Source: Curtobacterium sp. MCJR17_020
GTDB taxonomy: Bacteria > Actinomycetota > Actinomycetes > Actinomycetales > Microbacteriaceae
Direction of reading: 5' to 3'
Assembly (NCBI RefSeq): GCF_003234365.2
Contig: NZ_CP126260.1
Span: 248,001 to 312,000 of the forward strand
Length of the DNA: 64,000 nt
Under the pieces are notes generated by a model. That model was not told the DNA's origin. It did no database searches and worked only from the letters and a program-made list of their open reading frames with translations. The position numbers and the translations under genes were made by a program. Within the stretch, counting starts at the first letter, position 1. Every line of letters begins with the position of its first letter. Shown piece by piece: positions 24,710 to 32,886 of this stretch.

Positions 24710-25597
24710 ATGAGCCAGTACGACAAGCGCGACCCGAACACCCTCTACCCGGCCCCGCCGTACCCGAAGCAGGAGCAGTCCCTGCCGGGTGCCGCGTGGA
24801 AGATGGACCCGAAGCCCGACCACGGCGAGGAGAGCTACGTCGGCCGGGAGCGCCTCACCGGCTACCGCGGCATCATCACCGGCGCCGACTCCGGTATCGG
24901 TCGCGCCGCCGCCATCGCCCTCTCGCGTGAGGGTGCCGACCTGGTGCTGTCCTACCTGCCGGACGAGCAGGCGGACGCCGAAGAGGTCCGCGACCTGCTC
25001 GAGTCCGAGGGGCGTCGCGCCGTGCTGTTCCCGGGGGACATCTCCGACGAGCAGTACTGCACGGACCTGGTGCAGAAGGGCGTCGACGAGTTCGGCGGTC
25101 TCGACACCCTGGTCATGGTCGCCGGCCGCATGGACAGCAACGAGGACATCCTGACGCTCGACACGTCGATGTTCGACTCGACGTTCAAGACCAACATCTA
25201 CTCGCTGTTCTGGCTGACCAAGGCAGCGGTGCCGCACCTCGAGCCGGGCTCCACCATCGTGACGACCGGTTCGATCCAGGCATCGACGCCCTCGGCCGAC
25301 AAGATCGACTACGCCGTGTCGAAGGGTGCGATCAAGCTCTTCACCGAGGCCGTCGCCCAGCAGCTCGCGCCGAAGGGCATCCGCGTCAACTCGGTCGCTC
25401 CCGGACCAGTGTGGACGCCGCTGCAGCCGGGCTCCGACGACGCCGAGACGGTGTCGCACTTCGGCGAGACCTCGCCGTTCGGCCGCCCCGGACAGCCGGC
25501 CGAGCTCGGTGCGGCGTACGTGCACCTCGTGAGCCCGGAGTCGAGCTACCAGTCCGGTTCCACGATCACGATCGCCGGCGGAACGCCCGCGTTCTGA
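24710..25597 (+). CDS. SDR family oxidoreductase with long N-terminus
   Basis: A 295-residue short-chain dehydrogenase of the YghA/YhdF-like group: a 50-residue N-terminal extension (DKRDPNTLYPAPPYPKQEQS) before the nucleotide-binding GADSGIGRA, then catalytic Ser in TTGSIQAS and Tyr-x3-Lys in YAVSK. The usual NNAG strand reads LVMVAGRM, a substitution at a normally conserved Asn that helps hold the catalytic water. NAD(P)-dependent action on an unknown alcohol or aldehyde is expected. A paralogue lies at 62428. The ATG follows GACAGT by 7 nt with no ribosome-binding site, a leaderless-type start. The Dabb-domain gene follows after 28 nt and is probably co-transcribed. Confidence 0.88.
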   Translation: MSQYDKRDPNTLYPAPPYPKQEQSLPGAAWKMDPKPDHGEESYVGRERLTGYRGIITGADSGIGRAAAIALSREGADLVLSYLPDEQADAEEVRDLLESEGRRAVLFPGDISDEQYCTDLVQKGVDEFGGLDTLVMVAGRMDSNEDILTLDTSMFDSTFKTNIYSLFWLTKAAVPHLEPGSTIVTTGSIQASTPSADKIDYAVSKGAIKLFTEAVAQQLAPKGIRVNSVAPGPVWTPLQPGSDDAETVSHFGETSPFGRPGQPAELGAAYVHLVSPESSYQSGSTITIAGGTPAF

Positions 25598-25625
25598 CCG
25601 GCGTCGCGACAGACGAGGAGACCAC

Positions 25626-25925
25626 GTGTCAGGAGTGACGCACACCGTGTTGGTCGAGTGGGACGGAGCGGACCGGTCATCCGAGGCCGACGTCCTGTCC
25701 CGCGAGCACCTGCCGCGGATCGACGGTGTCGAGTCCGTGCAGTCGGGGACGAGCGTGAGCACCGAGGGGCTCGAGGGCGGGTTCCAGTGGATGCTCGTGG
25801 TCCGGTTCCGCGATCGGGCAGCGCTCGCCGGGTACCTTCCGCACCCGGAGCACCGTCCGGTGGCCGAGTTCATCGGCGGTGCGAGTGCCCGGGTCGTGGT
25901 GTTCGACGTCGAGGACGCGGCGTAG
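25626..25925 (+). CDS. Dabb (stress-responsive alpha/beta barrel) domain protein
   Basis: A 99-residue protein matching the dimeric alpha/beta-barrel (Dabb) fold: THTVLVEWDG strand, SREHLPRIDGVESVQSG, GGFQWMLVVRFRDRAALAGYL and PHPEHRPVAEF with the characteristic His in the C-terminal part. Members include stress-responsive plant proteins and small cyclases; the reaction here is not known. GAGGAG lies 6 nt before the GTG. It follows the SDR gene after 28 nt and is likely co-transcribed. Confidence 0.75.
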   Translation: MSGVTHTVLVEWDGADRSSEADVLSREHLPRIDGVESVQSGTSVSTEGLEGGFQWMLVVRFRDRAALAGYLPHPEHRPVAEFIGGASARVVVFDVEDAA

Positions 25926-25935
25926 CGGGCAGCAC

Positions 25936-26784
25936 CTAGGACCGGATCGGCTCCGCGGCGAGGACGCCGAGGAGGGCGAGCGCGTCGGCGTCGGCGGAAC
26001 CGGGCGGCGCCGTGTAGAGCACGAGGTGCTGGTCCCGATCCGTCAAGGCGAGACTGTCGCAGTCGACCGTCACCGAACCCACCGCCGGGTGCTGGAAGGT
26101 CTTGGTGAGCACCGGTGTCGTCTGCACGTCGTGCTGCTCCCAGAGTCGCGCGAACTCGGCGTTGCCGGCGCGGAGTTCCTCGACGATGTCGGTCACCTGC
26201 GGATCGTCGGGGTACTTGGTCCGGCTCGTTCGGAGCTGCATCACGACGTGCCGCCGGAACTCGGCACCATCGGAGATGCCGTAGGGCGGGGGTTCGTCCT
26301 GTTCACTCGTCAGCGGGAACGCCCGACGAGCGAGGTTGCGTTCGGTGGGCTCGAGCCGGGCAAAGTCCTCCATGAGCGCTGCCGCGAGGGGGTTCCAGGC
26401 GAGCACCTCGAACGTGGCGGAGAGGACGATCGCTGCGGTCTGCGGCAACCGTTCCACGAGGGCGAGGATGCTGGGGCGCACGTCACGCCGGATCCGGCCG
26501 ACCTGCAGGGGCGCTGTGCCGGACAGGGCGTGCAGGTGCTCGGACTCCGCCGGTGTCAGCCGGAGGGAGCCCGCGATGCCCGCAAGGACCTCGGCCGACG
26601 GTCGTGGCGCTCGCCCCTGCTCCAGGCGGACGTAGTACTCCGTGGAGATGTGGGCGAGGACCGCTACTTCCTCACGGCGGAGGCCAGGCGTCCGACGGCG
26701 CGACCCGGCCGGCAGTCCGACGTCCTCAGGGCGCAACCGCTCACGTCGTGAGCGGAGGAAGGCGGCGAGCTCCGGCTTGTCCAT
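25936..26784 (-). CDS. MmyB-family XRE transcriptional regulator (module 1)
   Basis: A 282-residue regulator: N-terminal XRE helix-turn-helix (residues about 6-75, RTPGLRREEVAVLAHISTEYYVRLEQG) and a C-terminal MmyB-like PAS-type ligand domain (about 100-270, with AAIVLSATFEVLAWNPLAAALM and VTVDCDSLAL). Divergent to an SDR gene 86 nt away, so it probably controls that gene and itself, with a fatty or other small ligand (family inference). ATG 26784 is placed 6 nt after GAGACT, so it is likely leaderless; a longer start adds MET-Arg-Gly only. A second copy of this arrangement lies at 29379-31006. Confidence 0.88.
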   Translation of the reverse strand: MDKPELAAFLRSRRERLRPEDVGLPAGSRRRTPGLRREEVAVLAHISTEYYVRLEQGRAPRPSAEVLAGIAGSLRLTPAESEHLHALSGTAPLQVGRIRRDVRPSILALVERLPQTAAIVLSATFEVLAWNPLAAALMEDFARLEPTERNLARRAFPLTSEQDEPPPYGISDGAEFRRHVVMQLRTSRTKYPDDPQVTDIVEELRAGNAEFARLWEQHDVQTTPVLTKTFQHPAVGSVTVDCDSLALTDRDQHLVLYTAPPGSADADALALLGVLAAEPIRS

Positions 26785-26870
26785 ACCCCGAGTCTCCACC
26801 GGTCCTGGCCGGAGATCCTGGTACCGCTCGTACCTGTATCCGGACGCCCACTCGGCGTGACGCTGAGCGC
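26785..26870. promoter_or_regulatory. Divergent leaderless promoters of MmyB/SDR module 1
   Basis: In this 86-nt gap each gene has a -10-like hexamer 6 nt before its start codon: GAGACT (complement of 26791-26796) for the regulator and GACGCT (26859-26864) for the SDR. Two CCTGG copies (near 26813 and 26827) lie between them. The segment GTGACGCTG is shared with the second module. Confidence 0.6.
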
Positions 26871-27653
26871 ATGACGAACCACATCACATCCACCCCGATC
26901 GGCCTCTTGTCCGACAAGGTCATCCTCATCACCGGAGCGAGCCGTGGCATCGGTGCCGCGGCTGCTCGGCTCTTCGCGGCTGAAGGCGCCCGTGTGGTCC
27001 TCGCTGCCCGCAGCGCCGACGCACTCGAGGGGATCGTCGCCGACGTCCGTGCGGCCGGGGGCACGGCAGACGCGGTCGCATTCGACCTCGCGGACCGGGA
27101 CAGCATCCGCGCGGCCGTCGAGCAGGTCGACGAGCTGCACGGCCGACTCGACGGGGCGTTCAACAACGGCGCCGCGATCCAGCAGCCCGGACCGCTCGAC
27201 ACCACCAGCGACGAGGACATCGATACCCAGTTCGCCGTGAACTTCCGCGGTCACTGGGTGGCGATGACCGCCGAGGCCGCGCTGATGCGTCGCTCCGGCG
27301 GCGGCGCGATCGTCAACACGTCCAGCATCGGCAGCCGCCGCGCGAACCCGGCGCTGCCGGCGTACGGCGCGATGAAGCGCGCACTGAACAGCATCACCGA
27401 GACCGCCGCGGTGACCTGGGCACCCGAGCACATCCGGGTGAACGGGATCACGCCGGGTGGCACCGCGACCGAGATGATCGAAGCATGGGAGGCGGCGACG
27501 CCTGGCGTCATCGCCCAGATCAACGCTTCGGTCCCACTCGGGCGGATGGCCGAGCCAGCGGAGGTCGCCGAGGTCGCCGCGTGGTTGCTCAGCGACCGCG
27601 CGGCGATGGTGACGGGGGCGATCGTCCCGGTCGACGGGGGCGCCGGCGCCTGA
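26871..27653 (+). CDS. SDR family oxidoreductase (module 1)
   Basis: A 260-residue classical SDR. NAD(P)-binding GASRGIGAAA, then AFNNGAAIQQ where NNAG is replaced by NNGA, Ser in NTSSIGS, and Tyr-x3-Lys in YGAMK; C-terminal VTGAIVPVDGGAGA closes the fold as usual. The dinucleotide-binding Arg after strand 2 (AARSADAL) suggests NADP. Probably controlled by the divergent MmyB-type regulator. ATG 26871 lies 6 nt after GACGCT with no ribosome-binding site. A weak hairpin (27711-27728) follows. Confidence 0.88.
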   Translation: MTNHITSTPIGLLSDKVILITGASRGIGAAAARLFAAEGARVVLAARSADALEGIVADVRAAGGTADAVAFDLADRDSIRAAVEQVDELHGRLDGAFNNGAAIQQPGPLDTTSDEDIDTQFAVNFRGHWVAMTAEAALMRRSGGGAIVNTSSIGSRRANPALPAYGAMKRALNSITETAAVTWAPEHIRVNGITPGGTATEMIEAWEAATPGVIAQINASVPLGRMAEPAEVAEVAAWLLSDRAAMVTGAIVPVDGGAGA

Positions 27654-27710
27654 CGCCCACCGCGACGCCGGGAGCGCGACGGGCCGGCTACCGGAACGTC
27701 GCCAGCCGAA

Positions 27711-27728
27711 GGCCCCGCTTGCGGGGCC
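27711..27728. terminator. Short GC hairpin between convergent SDR and surface-protein genes
   Basis: GGCCCCG (27711-27717) and CGGGGCC (27722-27728), loop cttg, perfect 7 bp. It lies 57 nt after the SDR stop and 15 nt before the end of the opposing gene. Confidence 0.65.
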
Positions 27729-27743
27729 CTCGTTCGTACCCCG

Positions 27744-29237
27744 TCAGCGCTGCTTCCGGCGACGGGAGGCCTGCAGCGCGATGACCCCTGCTCCGGTGAC
27801 GGCGAGGCCACCGGCCCTGGGGAGCAGGGCCACGGCGTCGGACCCCGTGTAGGCGAGCTCGCCCGTGCTCGCGGTCGGGGTGACCACCGTGCCCGTGGGG
27901 GGGACGGCCAGAGCCGCGGTGGGCTGGACGTCGACCGTGAAGGCGGTTGCGAACCCGCTCGAGGCGACCTCGAGGGAGTGCGTCGACGCCTCGGGGAACG
28001 TGACGTCGGTCGCGACCCACGGATCGCGGCTCGGCGTGATGACGTCGGAAGCGTGATCCGAGGTCACTGTGAACGGCACCGGGTAGCCGTCGGCGTCGTC
28101 GACCTCGTTGCCGAAGCGGTCGACCAGGTGGCCGCTGACGAGCAGGGTCCCGCCCTGGTCGATGGTGGGCTGGCCGCCCTCGAACCCGACCCCGAACCCG
28201 ATGTACCCACCGTCGGGCTGACGGGTGGTCTCGTTCTCGAACGTCCAGACGGTGCCGTCGCGTTCGATGACCCAGCTGGTGGAGTGCGCGGTGAGGAAGG
28301 TGTCCTTGTCCTCGGCGGTGACCTCCACGCCGAGCGGTGCGGCGGCGTCGATCGTGATGTTGACGTACTGCGACGCGGTCGTGGTGCCGCTCGTCGCGAC
28401 GATGCGGAACGCGTACGTGCCGGAGTAGCGGGGCTTCCCGGAGAGCGCGCCGGTGGCGTGGTCCAAGGACAAGCCGTACGGCAGGTACCCGGACTCGTCA
28501 CCGTCGTACTCACCCGCGTACGGATCGTCGAGCGAGTAGTACGCAGCCGAGTACGTCGGTGCGGGGAAGCCCTCGGCGGCGAACGTGTGGGTGAAGCGCT
28601 CACCGGCGACCGCGGAGAACGTGATCGGGTCGTCCTCGGTCGAGGCCTCCGGGAACGCTGCTTCCTGCGTGACGACTGTCGTCGTGGTCGTCGCGGACTC
28701 ATCGGTGTCGCTGGTGATCGTGACGCTGATGGTCTTGCCGGCGTCCGAGGCAGCGACGACGTACGAGTCGGCGGTGGTCGGCAGGATCGCGTCGCCGCTG
28801 GTCCACGTGTAGGTCAGCTCGCCGGTGAAGTCGTGTCCGGCCGCCGTGAGCGTTCTGCCGACGGTCGGGTCCCCGGTGATCGTCGCGGTCGGCGACGCGG
28901 CCGGTTCGGCTGCAACGGGCGCGGTGGGATCTGGGGTCGCAGTCGCGGCCGGCGTGCTGACCGGCAGGGACGGTTCCGCGGTGGGATCAGCTGTCGCCTC
29001 GGCCGTCGGCGTGGACGTCGCCCCGGGGACCGGCGGAGCCGACTCGTCAGCGCCGTCGGCCGTGCTGTCAGTGCCCTGCGCCGGGGACGCGGTCGCGGTG
29101 CTCGTCGGTGCGGCGGGCTGCTCGTCGGCGAAGGCAGTCGTGGCCGTCAACGCGCCGAAGCCGGTGCTCAGGCCGATGACGGCGATGGTCGCGCCGATCG
29201 CGCAGGCGCGTCGAAGTGTTGCAGTGCTGTGCTGCAC
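27744..29237 (-). CDS. LAXTG-anchored surface protein with Ig/cadherin-like domains
   Basis: A 497-residue secreted and wall-anchored protein. Signal peptide to about AFADEQ (residue 34), then a Thr/Ala/Pro-rich stretch (about 36-115), an Ig-like domain (TATITGDPTVGRTLTAAG), a putative cadherin-like putative-Ig domain (YLPYGLSLDHATGALSGKP), another beta domain and a C-terminal sorting signal: LAYTG at 461-465, a hydrophobic segment and tail RRRKQR. LAXTG is the motif of class E sortases of GC-rich actinobacteria. No sortase gene is in the window. The start GTG has GAGGGGACC upstream; longer in-frame starts lack it. The ligand or function is unknown, adhesion being one option. Confidence 0.85.
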   Translation of the reverse strand: MQHSTATLRRACAIGATIAVIGLSTGFGALTATTAFADEQPAAPTSTATASPAQGTDSTADGADESAPPVPGATSTPTAEATADPTAEPSLPVSTPAATATPDPTAPVAAEPAASPTATITGDPTVGRTLTAAGHDFTGELTYTWTSGDAILPTTADSYVVAASDAGKTISVTITSDTDESATTTTTVVTQEAAFPEASTEDDPITFSAVAGERFTHTFAAEGFPAPTYSAAYYSLDDPYAGEYDGDESGYLPYGLSLDHATGALSGKPRYSGTYAFRIVATSGTTTASQYVNITIDAAAPLGVEVTAEDKDTFLTAHSTSWVIERDGTVWTFENETTRQPDGGYIGFGVGFEGGQPTIDQGGTLLVSGHLVDRFGNEVDDADGYPVPFTVTSDHASDVITPSRDPWVATDVTFPEASTHSLEVASSGFATAFTVDVQPTAALAVPPTGTVVTPTASTGELAYTGSDAVALLPRAGGLAVTGAGVIALQASRRRKQR

Positions 29238-29348
29238 GGGTGGTCCCCTCGGGTGTGCAGTCCGGCAGGAGACCGGACGTCTGAGATCGCCGGAAACCGG
29301 CGCTCTCGGATCGTAGCCAACCTTGGAGCGCGCTGTGGACCTCGTCGC

Positions 29349-29380
29349 GAGCACCCCCCACGAATTGGGGGCGAGTGCTC
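29349..29380 (-). terminator. Hairpin at the end of the module-2 regulator gene
   Basis: GAGCAC-CCCCC pairs with GGGGG-cga-GTGCTC (arms 29349-29359 and 29367-29380). It overlaps the last bases of the regulator stop (29379-29381) and would terminate its leftward transcript before the LAXTG gene start at 29237. Confidence 0.6.
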
Positions 29381-30221
29381 ACTCCACCAACGTCTGCGTC
29401 CCGAGCACGATCGCCAGCGCCAACCGCTCGGCGTCCACCGACCCCGGCACCGCCGTGTACGCCAGGATCCGCAGGTCCTCCGGGCCGACGACCAGGGTGT
29501 CGCAGTCGAGCGTGATGAGCCCCACGTCGGGGTGGTCGATCACCTTGCGGCGGGCCGTCTCACCCAGGGTCGTCGCACCCGAGTCCCACAGCTCGACGAA
29601 CCGCGGGCTCGCCGCCCGCAGGTCCCGCACGAGCTGCTGCAGCTGCCGGTCGAGCGGGTAGCGGGCCGCGGTCATGCGGAGTCCGGCGACCAGGTTCTCC
29701 TCGAACGCCGCCTGTTCCGCGGGCGTGTGCACGGCGCGGCTGCCGGAGCCGACCAGGTGCCGCCAGGCGGTGTTGCGTTCGTTCCCGCGCATCCCGCCGA
29801 TCGGCCTCATCAGGGCTTCGTGCGGAGCGTTGGTCACGAGCAGGTTGCCGGCGGCGTCGAGCACCGCGACGGGGGTGTCGGCGAGCCGGTCGAGCAGTCG
29901 CTGCACGCTCGGCGGGATCCGCGACGGCACGACGTCCGCGCCCGGGGCCGCGTGCCCGGCGAGCCGGTACAGCAGCTCACGTTCGGCGTCCGAGACCCGG
30001 AGGGCACGCGTCAGCGCCTCGACCACCTGGGCGGACGGCGACGTTGCGCGTCCCTGCTCCAAGCGGGTCAGGTAGTCGGCGGAGATCCCCGCGAGCCCCG
30101 CGAGTTCCTCGCGCCGCAGCCCCGCCGCCCGACGTCGCGGCCCGACGGTCATGCCGGCGGCCGCGGGGGTGACGTGGTCGCGGAGCCGTCGCAGGGTGTG
30201 CCCGAAGTCCGTGTCCGCCAT
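29379..30221 (-). CDS. MmyB-family XRE transcriptional regulator (module 2)
   Basis: A 280-residue regulator of the same type as the one at 25936: XRE helix-turn-helix (RAAGLRREELAGLAGISADYLTRLEQG, split here as two motifs RREELAGLAGIS and YLTRLEQG) followed by an MmyB-like ligand domain with PVAVLDAAGNLLVTN and LITLDCDTLVV. It is divergent to an SDR gene 101 nt away, the same layout as module 1. ATG 30221 lies 6 nt after CAGACT (complement of 30228-30233), a leaderless start. Confidence 0.88.
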   Translation of the reverse strand: MADTDFGHTLRRLRDHVTPAAAGMTVGPRRRAAGLRREELAGLAGISADYLTRLEQGRATSPSAQVVEALTRALRVSDAERELLYRLAGHAAPGADVVPSRIPPSVQRLLDRLADTPVAVLDAAGNLLVTNAPHEALMRPIGGMRGNERNTAWRHLVGSGSRAVHTPAEQAAFEENLVAGLRMTAARYPLDRQLQQLVRDLRAASPRFVELWDSGATTLGETARRKVIDHPDVGLITLDCDTLVVGPEDLRILAYTAVPGSVDAERLALAIVLGTQTLVE

Positions 30222-30322
30222 GCCACCAGTCTGCGCGCACGTCGCGGCCGCGTCCTGGCCCCACCAGTCCTACGACAACCGGGCGACTCCCTGCCGACCG
30301 CGTCGAGCGTGACGCTGGACCC
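30222..30322. promoter_or_regulatory. Divergent leaderless promoters of MmyB/SDR module 2
   Basis: A -10-like hexamer lies 6 nt before each start: CAGACT for the regulator and GACGCT (30311-30316) for the SDR. GTCCTGGCC occurs here and in the module-1 region, as does GCGTGACGCTG, suggesting that both modules descend from one arrangement and may share operator sequences. Confidence 0.6.
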
Positions 30323-31006
30323 ATGACAACGACACTCATCACCGGCGCCACCCGTGGCCTCGGCAAGGAAACCGCACGCCAGCTCGTCGCAGCCGGCCAC
30401 ACCGTCTGGATCGGCGCCCGCGACGCCGACCAGGGAGCGGCCGTCGCAGCCGACATCGGCGCACGCTCCGTCCAGCTCGACGTCCGCGACGACGACTCGG
30501 TCGCCGCAGCCCTCGCGCACGTCGACGCGAACGGCGGCCTGGACGTCCTGGTCAACAACGCCGGCATCGCGATGTGGGGTCTGAACGGACCGGACGCGCT
30601 CGCCGTGTTCGACACGAACGCCGTCGGCATCGTCCGCACGACCGAGGCAGCGTTGCCGATCCTGCGCCGATCGGCCAGCCCCCTCGTCGTCAACGTCGGC
30701 AGCGCGCTCGGCTCGTTCACGGCGGTGCACGACCCGGACAGCGCGGCGTCGACCGTGCAGGCCGCGGTCTACGGCGCGAGCAAGTCGGCCGTCTCGATGC
30801 TCACGGTGCAGTACGCCCGCATCGCACCCGAGGTGCGCTTCGTGGTCCTCGAGCCCGGCTACACGGCGACCGAGCTCGGTGGGGTGCCGAACCCGCACGG
30901 TCGCCCCGTCGAGGTGAGCGCGGCGACCGTCGCGGCCGCCGCGAGCGTTGGCCCGGAGGGCCCGACCGGCGTGTTCCTGGAGGACGGCCAGCCGCTCGGG
31001 TGGTGA
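30323..31006 (+). CDS. SDR family oxidoreductase (module 2)
   Basis: A 227-residue classical SDR, shorter than the usual 250. GATRGLGKE nucleotide-binding loop at the N-terminus, intact VNNAGIAMWG, Ser in VGSALGS and Tyr-x3-Lys in YGASK. The end, VFLEDGQPLGW, lacks the usual C-terminal VDGG strand and fits the small carbonyl-reductase-like subset. Presumably regulated by the divergent MmyB-type gene. The ATG follows GACGCT by 6 nt with no Shine-Dalgarno. A perfect 17-bp hairpin follows the stop. Confidence 0.88.
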   Translation: MTTTLITGATRGLGKETARQLVAAGHTVWIGARDADQGAAVAADIGARSVQLDVRDDDSVAAALAHVDANGGLDVLVNNAGIAMWGLNGPDALAVFDTNAVGIVRTTEAALPILRRSASPLVVNVGSALGSFTAVHDPDSAASTVQAAVYGASKSAVSMLTVQYARIAPEVRFVVLEPGYTATELGGVPNPHGRPVEVSAATVAAAASVGPEGPTGVFLEDGQPLGW

Positions 31007-31017
31007 CGAAAAGACCG

Positions 31018-31055
31018 CCTGGAGGCTCGTGGCGGTGCCGCCACGAGCCTCCAGG
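31018..31055. terminator. Family-A hairpin between SDR and poxB
   Basis: Perfect 17-bp stem, CCTGGAGGCTCGTGGCG (31018-31034) and its complement (31039-31055), loop gtgc. It begins 12 nt after the SDR stop and ends 18 nt before poxB's end, serving two convergent genes. Confidence 0.92.
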
Positions 31056-31072
31056 CCGTCATCCGGTCGCGT

Positions 31073-32797
31073 CTACAGCAGCTGACGCGCGTTCGTCGAC
31101 GCGAGGTCCAGCAGCTCGTCGCCGCGACCGGACAGCACCGTGCGGATGGCGTAGAGCGTGAAGCCCTTCGCCTGCTCGAGCGTGACCGCCGGGGGCATCG
31201 ACAGCTCCTGCCGGTTCGCTCGCACCGAGACGAGCGCGGGACCGTCGTGCGCGAGCGCGGCGGCCATCGCGTCCTCGAAGTCGTCGGACACGTCGACCTT
31301 GAAGCCCTTGATGCCGATCGCCTCGGCGACCGCGGCGAAGTCCGGGTTCTGCAGCTCGGTGCCGTAGTTCACGAACCCGGCGGCCTTCATCTCGAGCTCG
31401 ACGAAGTTCAGCGACGAGTTGTCGAACACGACGATCTTCACGGGCAGCTTGTTCTGCACGATCGTGATGAGCTCGCCGAGCAGCATCGTCAGGCCGCCGT
31501 CACCCGCGAGTGCGATCACCTGGCGGTCCGGGAACGCCGTCTGCGCACCGATCGCCTGCGGGACCGCGTTCGCCATCGTGCCGTGCACGAACGAGCCGAT
31601 CAGGCGACGCTTGCCGTTCATCGTCAGGTAGCGCGAGGCCCACACGACGGGGGAGCCGACGTCGGGGATGAACACCGCGTCGTCGGCGGCGATCCGGTCG
31701 AGCACACGCGCGACGTACTGCGGGTGCAGCGGCTTCTTCCGGCCCGCGGGGACGGCCAGGTCGTCGAGCTTCTCGCGGGTCTTCCGGTAGTGCTTCAGGG
31801 CGTTGTCGAGGTGCGTCGTCGGGTGCGACCCGGTCAGCAGGGGGATGAGGGCGAGCGCGGTGTCCTTCACGGTGCCGACCAGGCCGATGTCGACCGGGTG
31901 CCGTCGGCCGAGCTGCGACCCGCGGATGTCGATCTGCACGTGCTTCGCCTTGGCGGGGAAGAACTGCTGGTACGGGAAGTCGGTGCCGAGCATGAGCACG
32001 ACGTCGGCGTCCTCCATGGCGCGGTACCCGGACGCGAAACCGAGCAGGCCCGTCATGCCGACGTCGTAGGGGTTGTCCCACTCGATGTGCTCCTTGCCGC
32101 GCAGGGCATGCACGATCGGGGCCTGCAGCCGTTCGGCCAGCGCGATGACCTCGTCGTGGGCGCCGGCGACGCCCGCTCCGGCCAGGATCGTGACCTTGTC
32201 GGCGCCGTTCAGCAGCTCGGCGGTGCGGAGCAGCTCGGCCTCACTCGGCACGATGCGGGGCGTCGTGCGCTCGATGCGGGTGGTGCGGTCGTCCTTCGCC
32301 TCGGCGAGCAGGACGTCGCCGGGAATGACGAGCACCGCGACCCCGCGCTTCTCGACGGCCTCGCGCATCGCGATCTCGAGCAGGCGCGGCATCTGGGTCG
32401 GGTCGGCGACGTACTCGACGTAGACCGAGCACTCGCGGAACAGCTCCTGCGGGTGGGTCTCCTGGAAGTAGCCGGAGCCGATCTCGGCGGTGGGGATGTG
32501 TGCGGCGATCGCGAGGACCGGGACGCGCGACCGGTTGGCGTCGAACAGGCCGTTGATCAGGTGCAGGTTGCCGGGGCCGCAGCTGCCGGCGCAGACCGCG
32601 AGCTCACCGGTCAGTTCGGCCTCGGCGCTCGCGGCGAACGCAGCGGCCTCCTCGTGGCGGACGTGCTCCCACCGGATCGTGCCGTCCTTGCGCAGGGCGT
32701 CGGTGAAGCCGTTGAGGGAGTCCCCCGGCAGGCCGTAGACGCGGGCGACGTCGTTCTTGCGGAGGGTGGCGACGATGTTCTCGGCAACGGTTGGCAT
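31073..32797 (-). CDS. poxB: Pyruvate dehydrogenase (quinone)/pyruvate oxidase
   Basis: A 574-residue ThDP-, FAD- and Mg-dependent enzyme of the PoxB group that decarboxylates pyruvate to acetate and CO2 and feeds electrons to the quinone pool. The N-terminal domain has RVYGLPGDSLNG and EHVRHEEAAAFAASAEAELT (catalytic Glu), then ACGPGNLHL-like CGPGNLHLINGL; the central FAD domain follows; the C-terminal ThDP motif is GDGGLTMLLGELITIVQ ending VVFDNSSLNFV. The C-terminal tail (about residues 540-574) may mediate membrane binding as in E. coli PoxB. Length matches E. coli PoxB (572). ATG 32797; upstream hexamer TAGACA and AGGAC are both possible signals. Confidence 0.95.
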   Translation of the reverse strand: MPTVAENIVATLRKNDVARVYGLPGDSLNGFTDALRKDGTIRWEHVRHEEAAAFAASAEAELTGELAVCAGSCGPGNLHLINGLFDANRSRVPVLAIAAHIPTAEIGSGYFQETHPQELFRECSVYVEYVADPTQMPRLLEIAMREAVEKRGVAVLVIPGDVLLAEAKDDRTTRIERTTPRIVPSEAELLRTAELLNGADKVTILAGAGVAGAHDEVIALAERLQAPIVHALRGKEHIEWDNPYDVGMTGLLGFASGYRAMEDADVVLMLGTDFPYQQFFPAKAKHVQIDIRGSQLGRRHPVDIGLVGTVKDTALALIPLLTGSHPTTHLDNALKHYRKTREKLDDLAVPAGRKKPLHPQYVARVLDRIAADDAVFIPDVGSPVVWASRYLTMNGKRRLIGSFVHGTMANAVPQAIGAQTAFPDRQVIALAGDGGLTMLLGELITIVQNKLPVKIVVFDNSSLNFVELEMKAAGFVNYGTELQNPDFAAVAEAIGIKGFKVDVSDDFEDAMAAALAHDGPALVSVRANRQELSMPPAVTLEQAKGFTLYAIRTVLSGRGDELLDLASTNARQLL

Positions 32798-32886
32798 GCG
32801 TCCTGTCTACTCGCGGGCGGCTGCGCTGAGTGCTTTCAGAGGCTCGCCGGGCCCGTGGTCGGAGTCCGGGCTGGGACGATGGTCGG

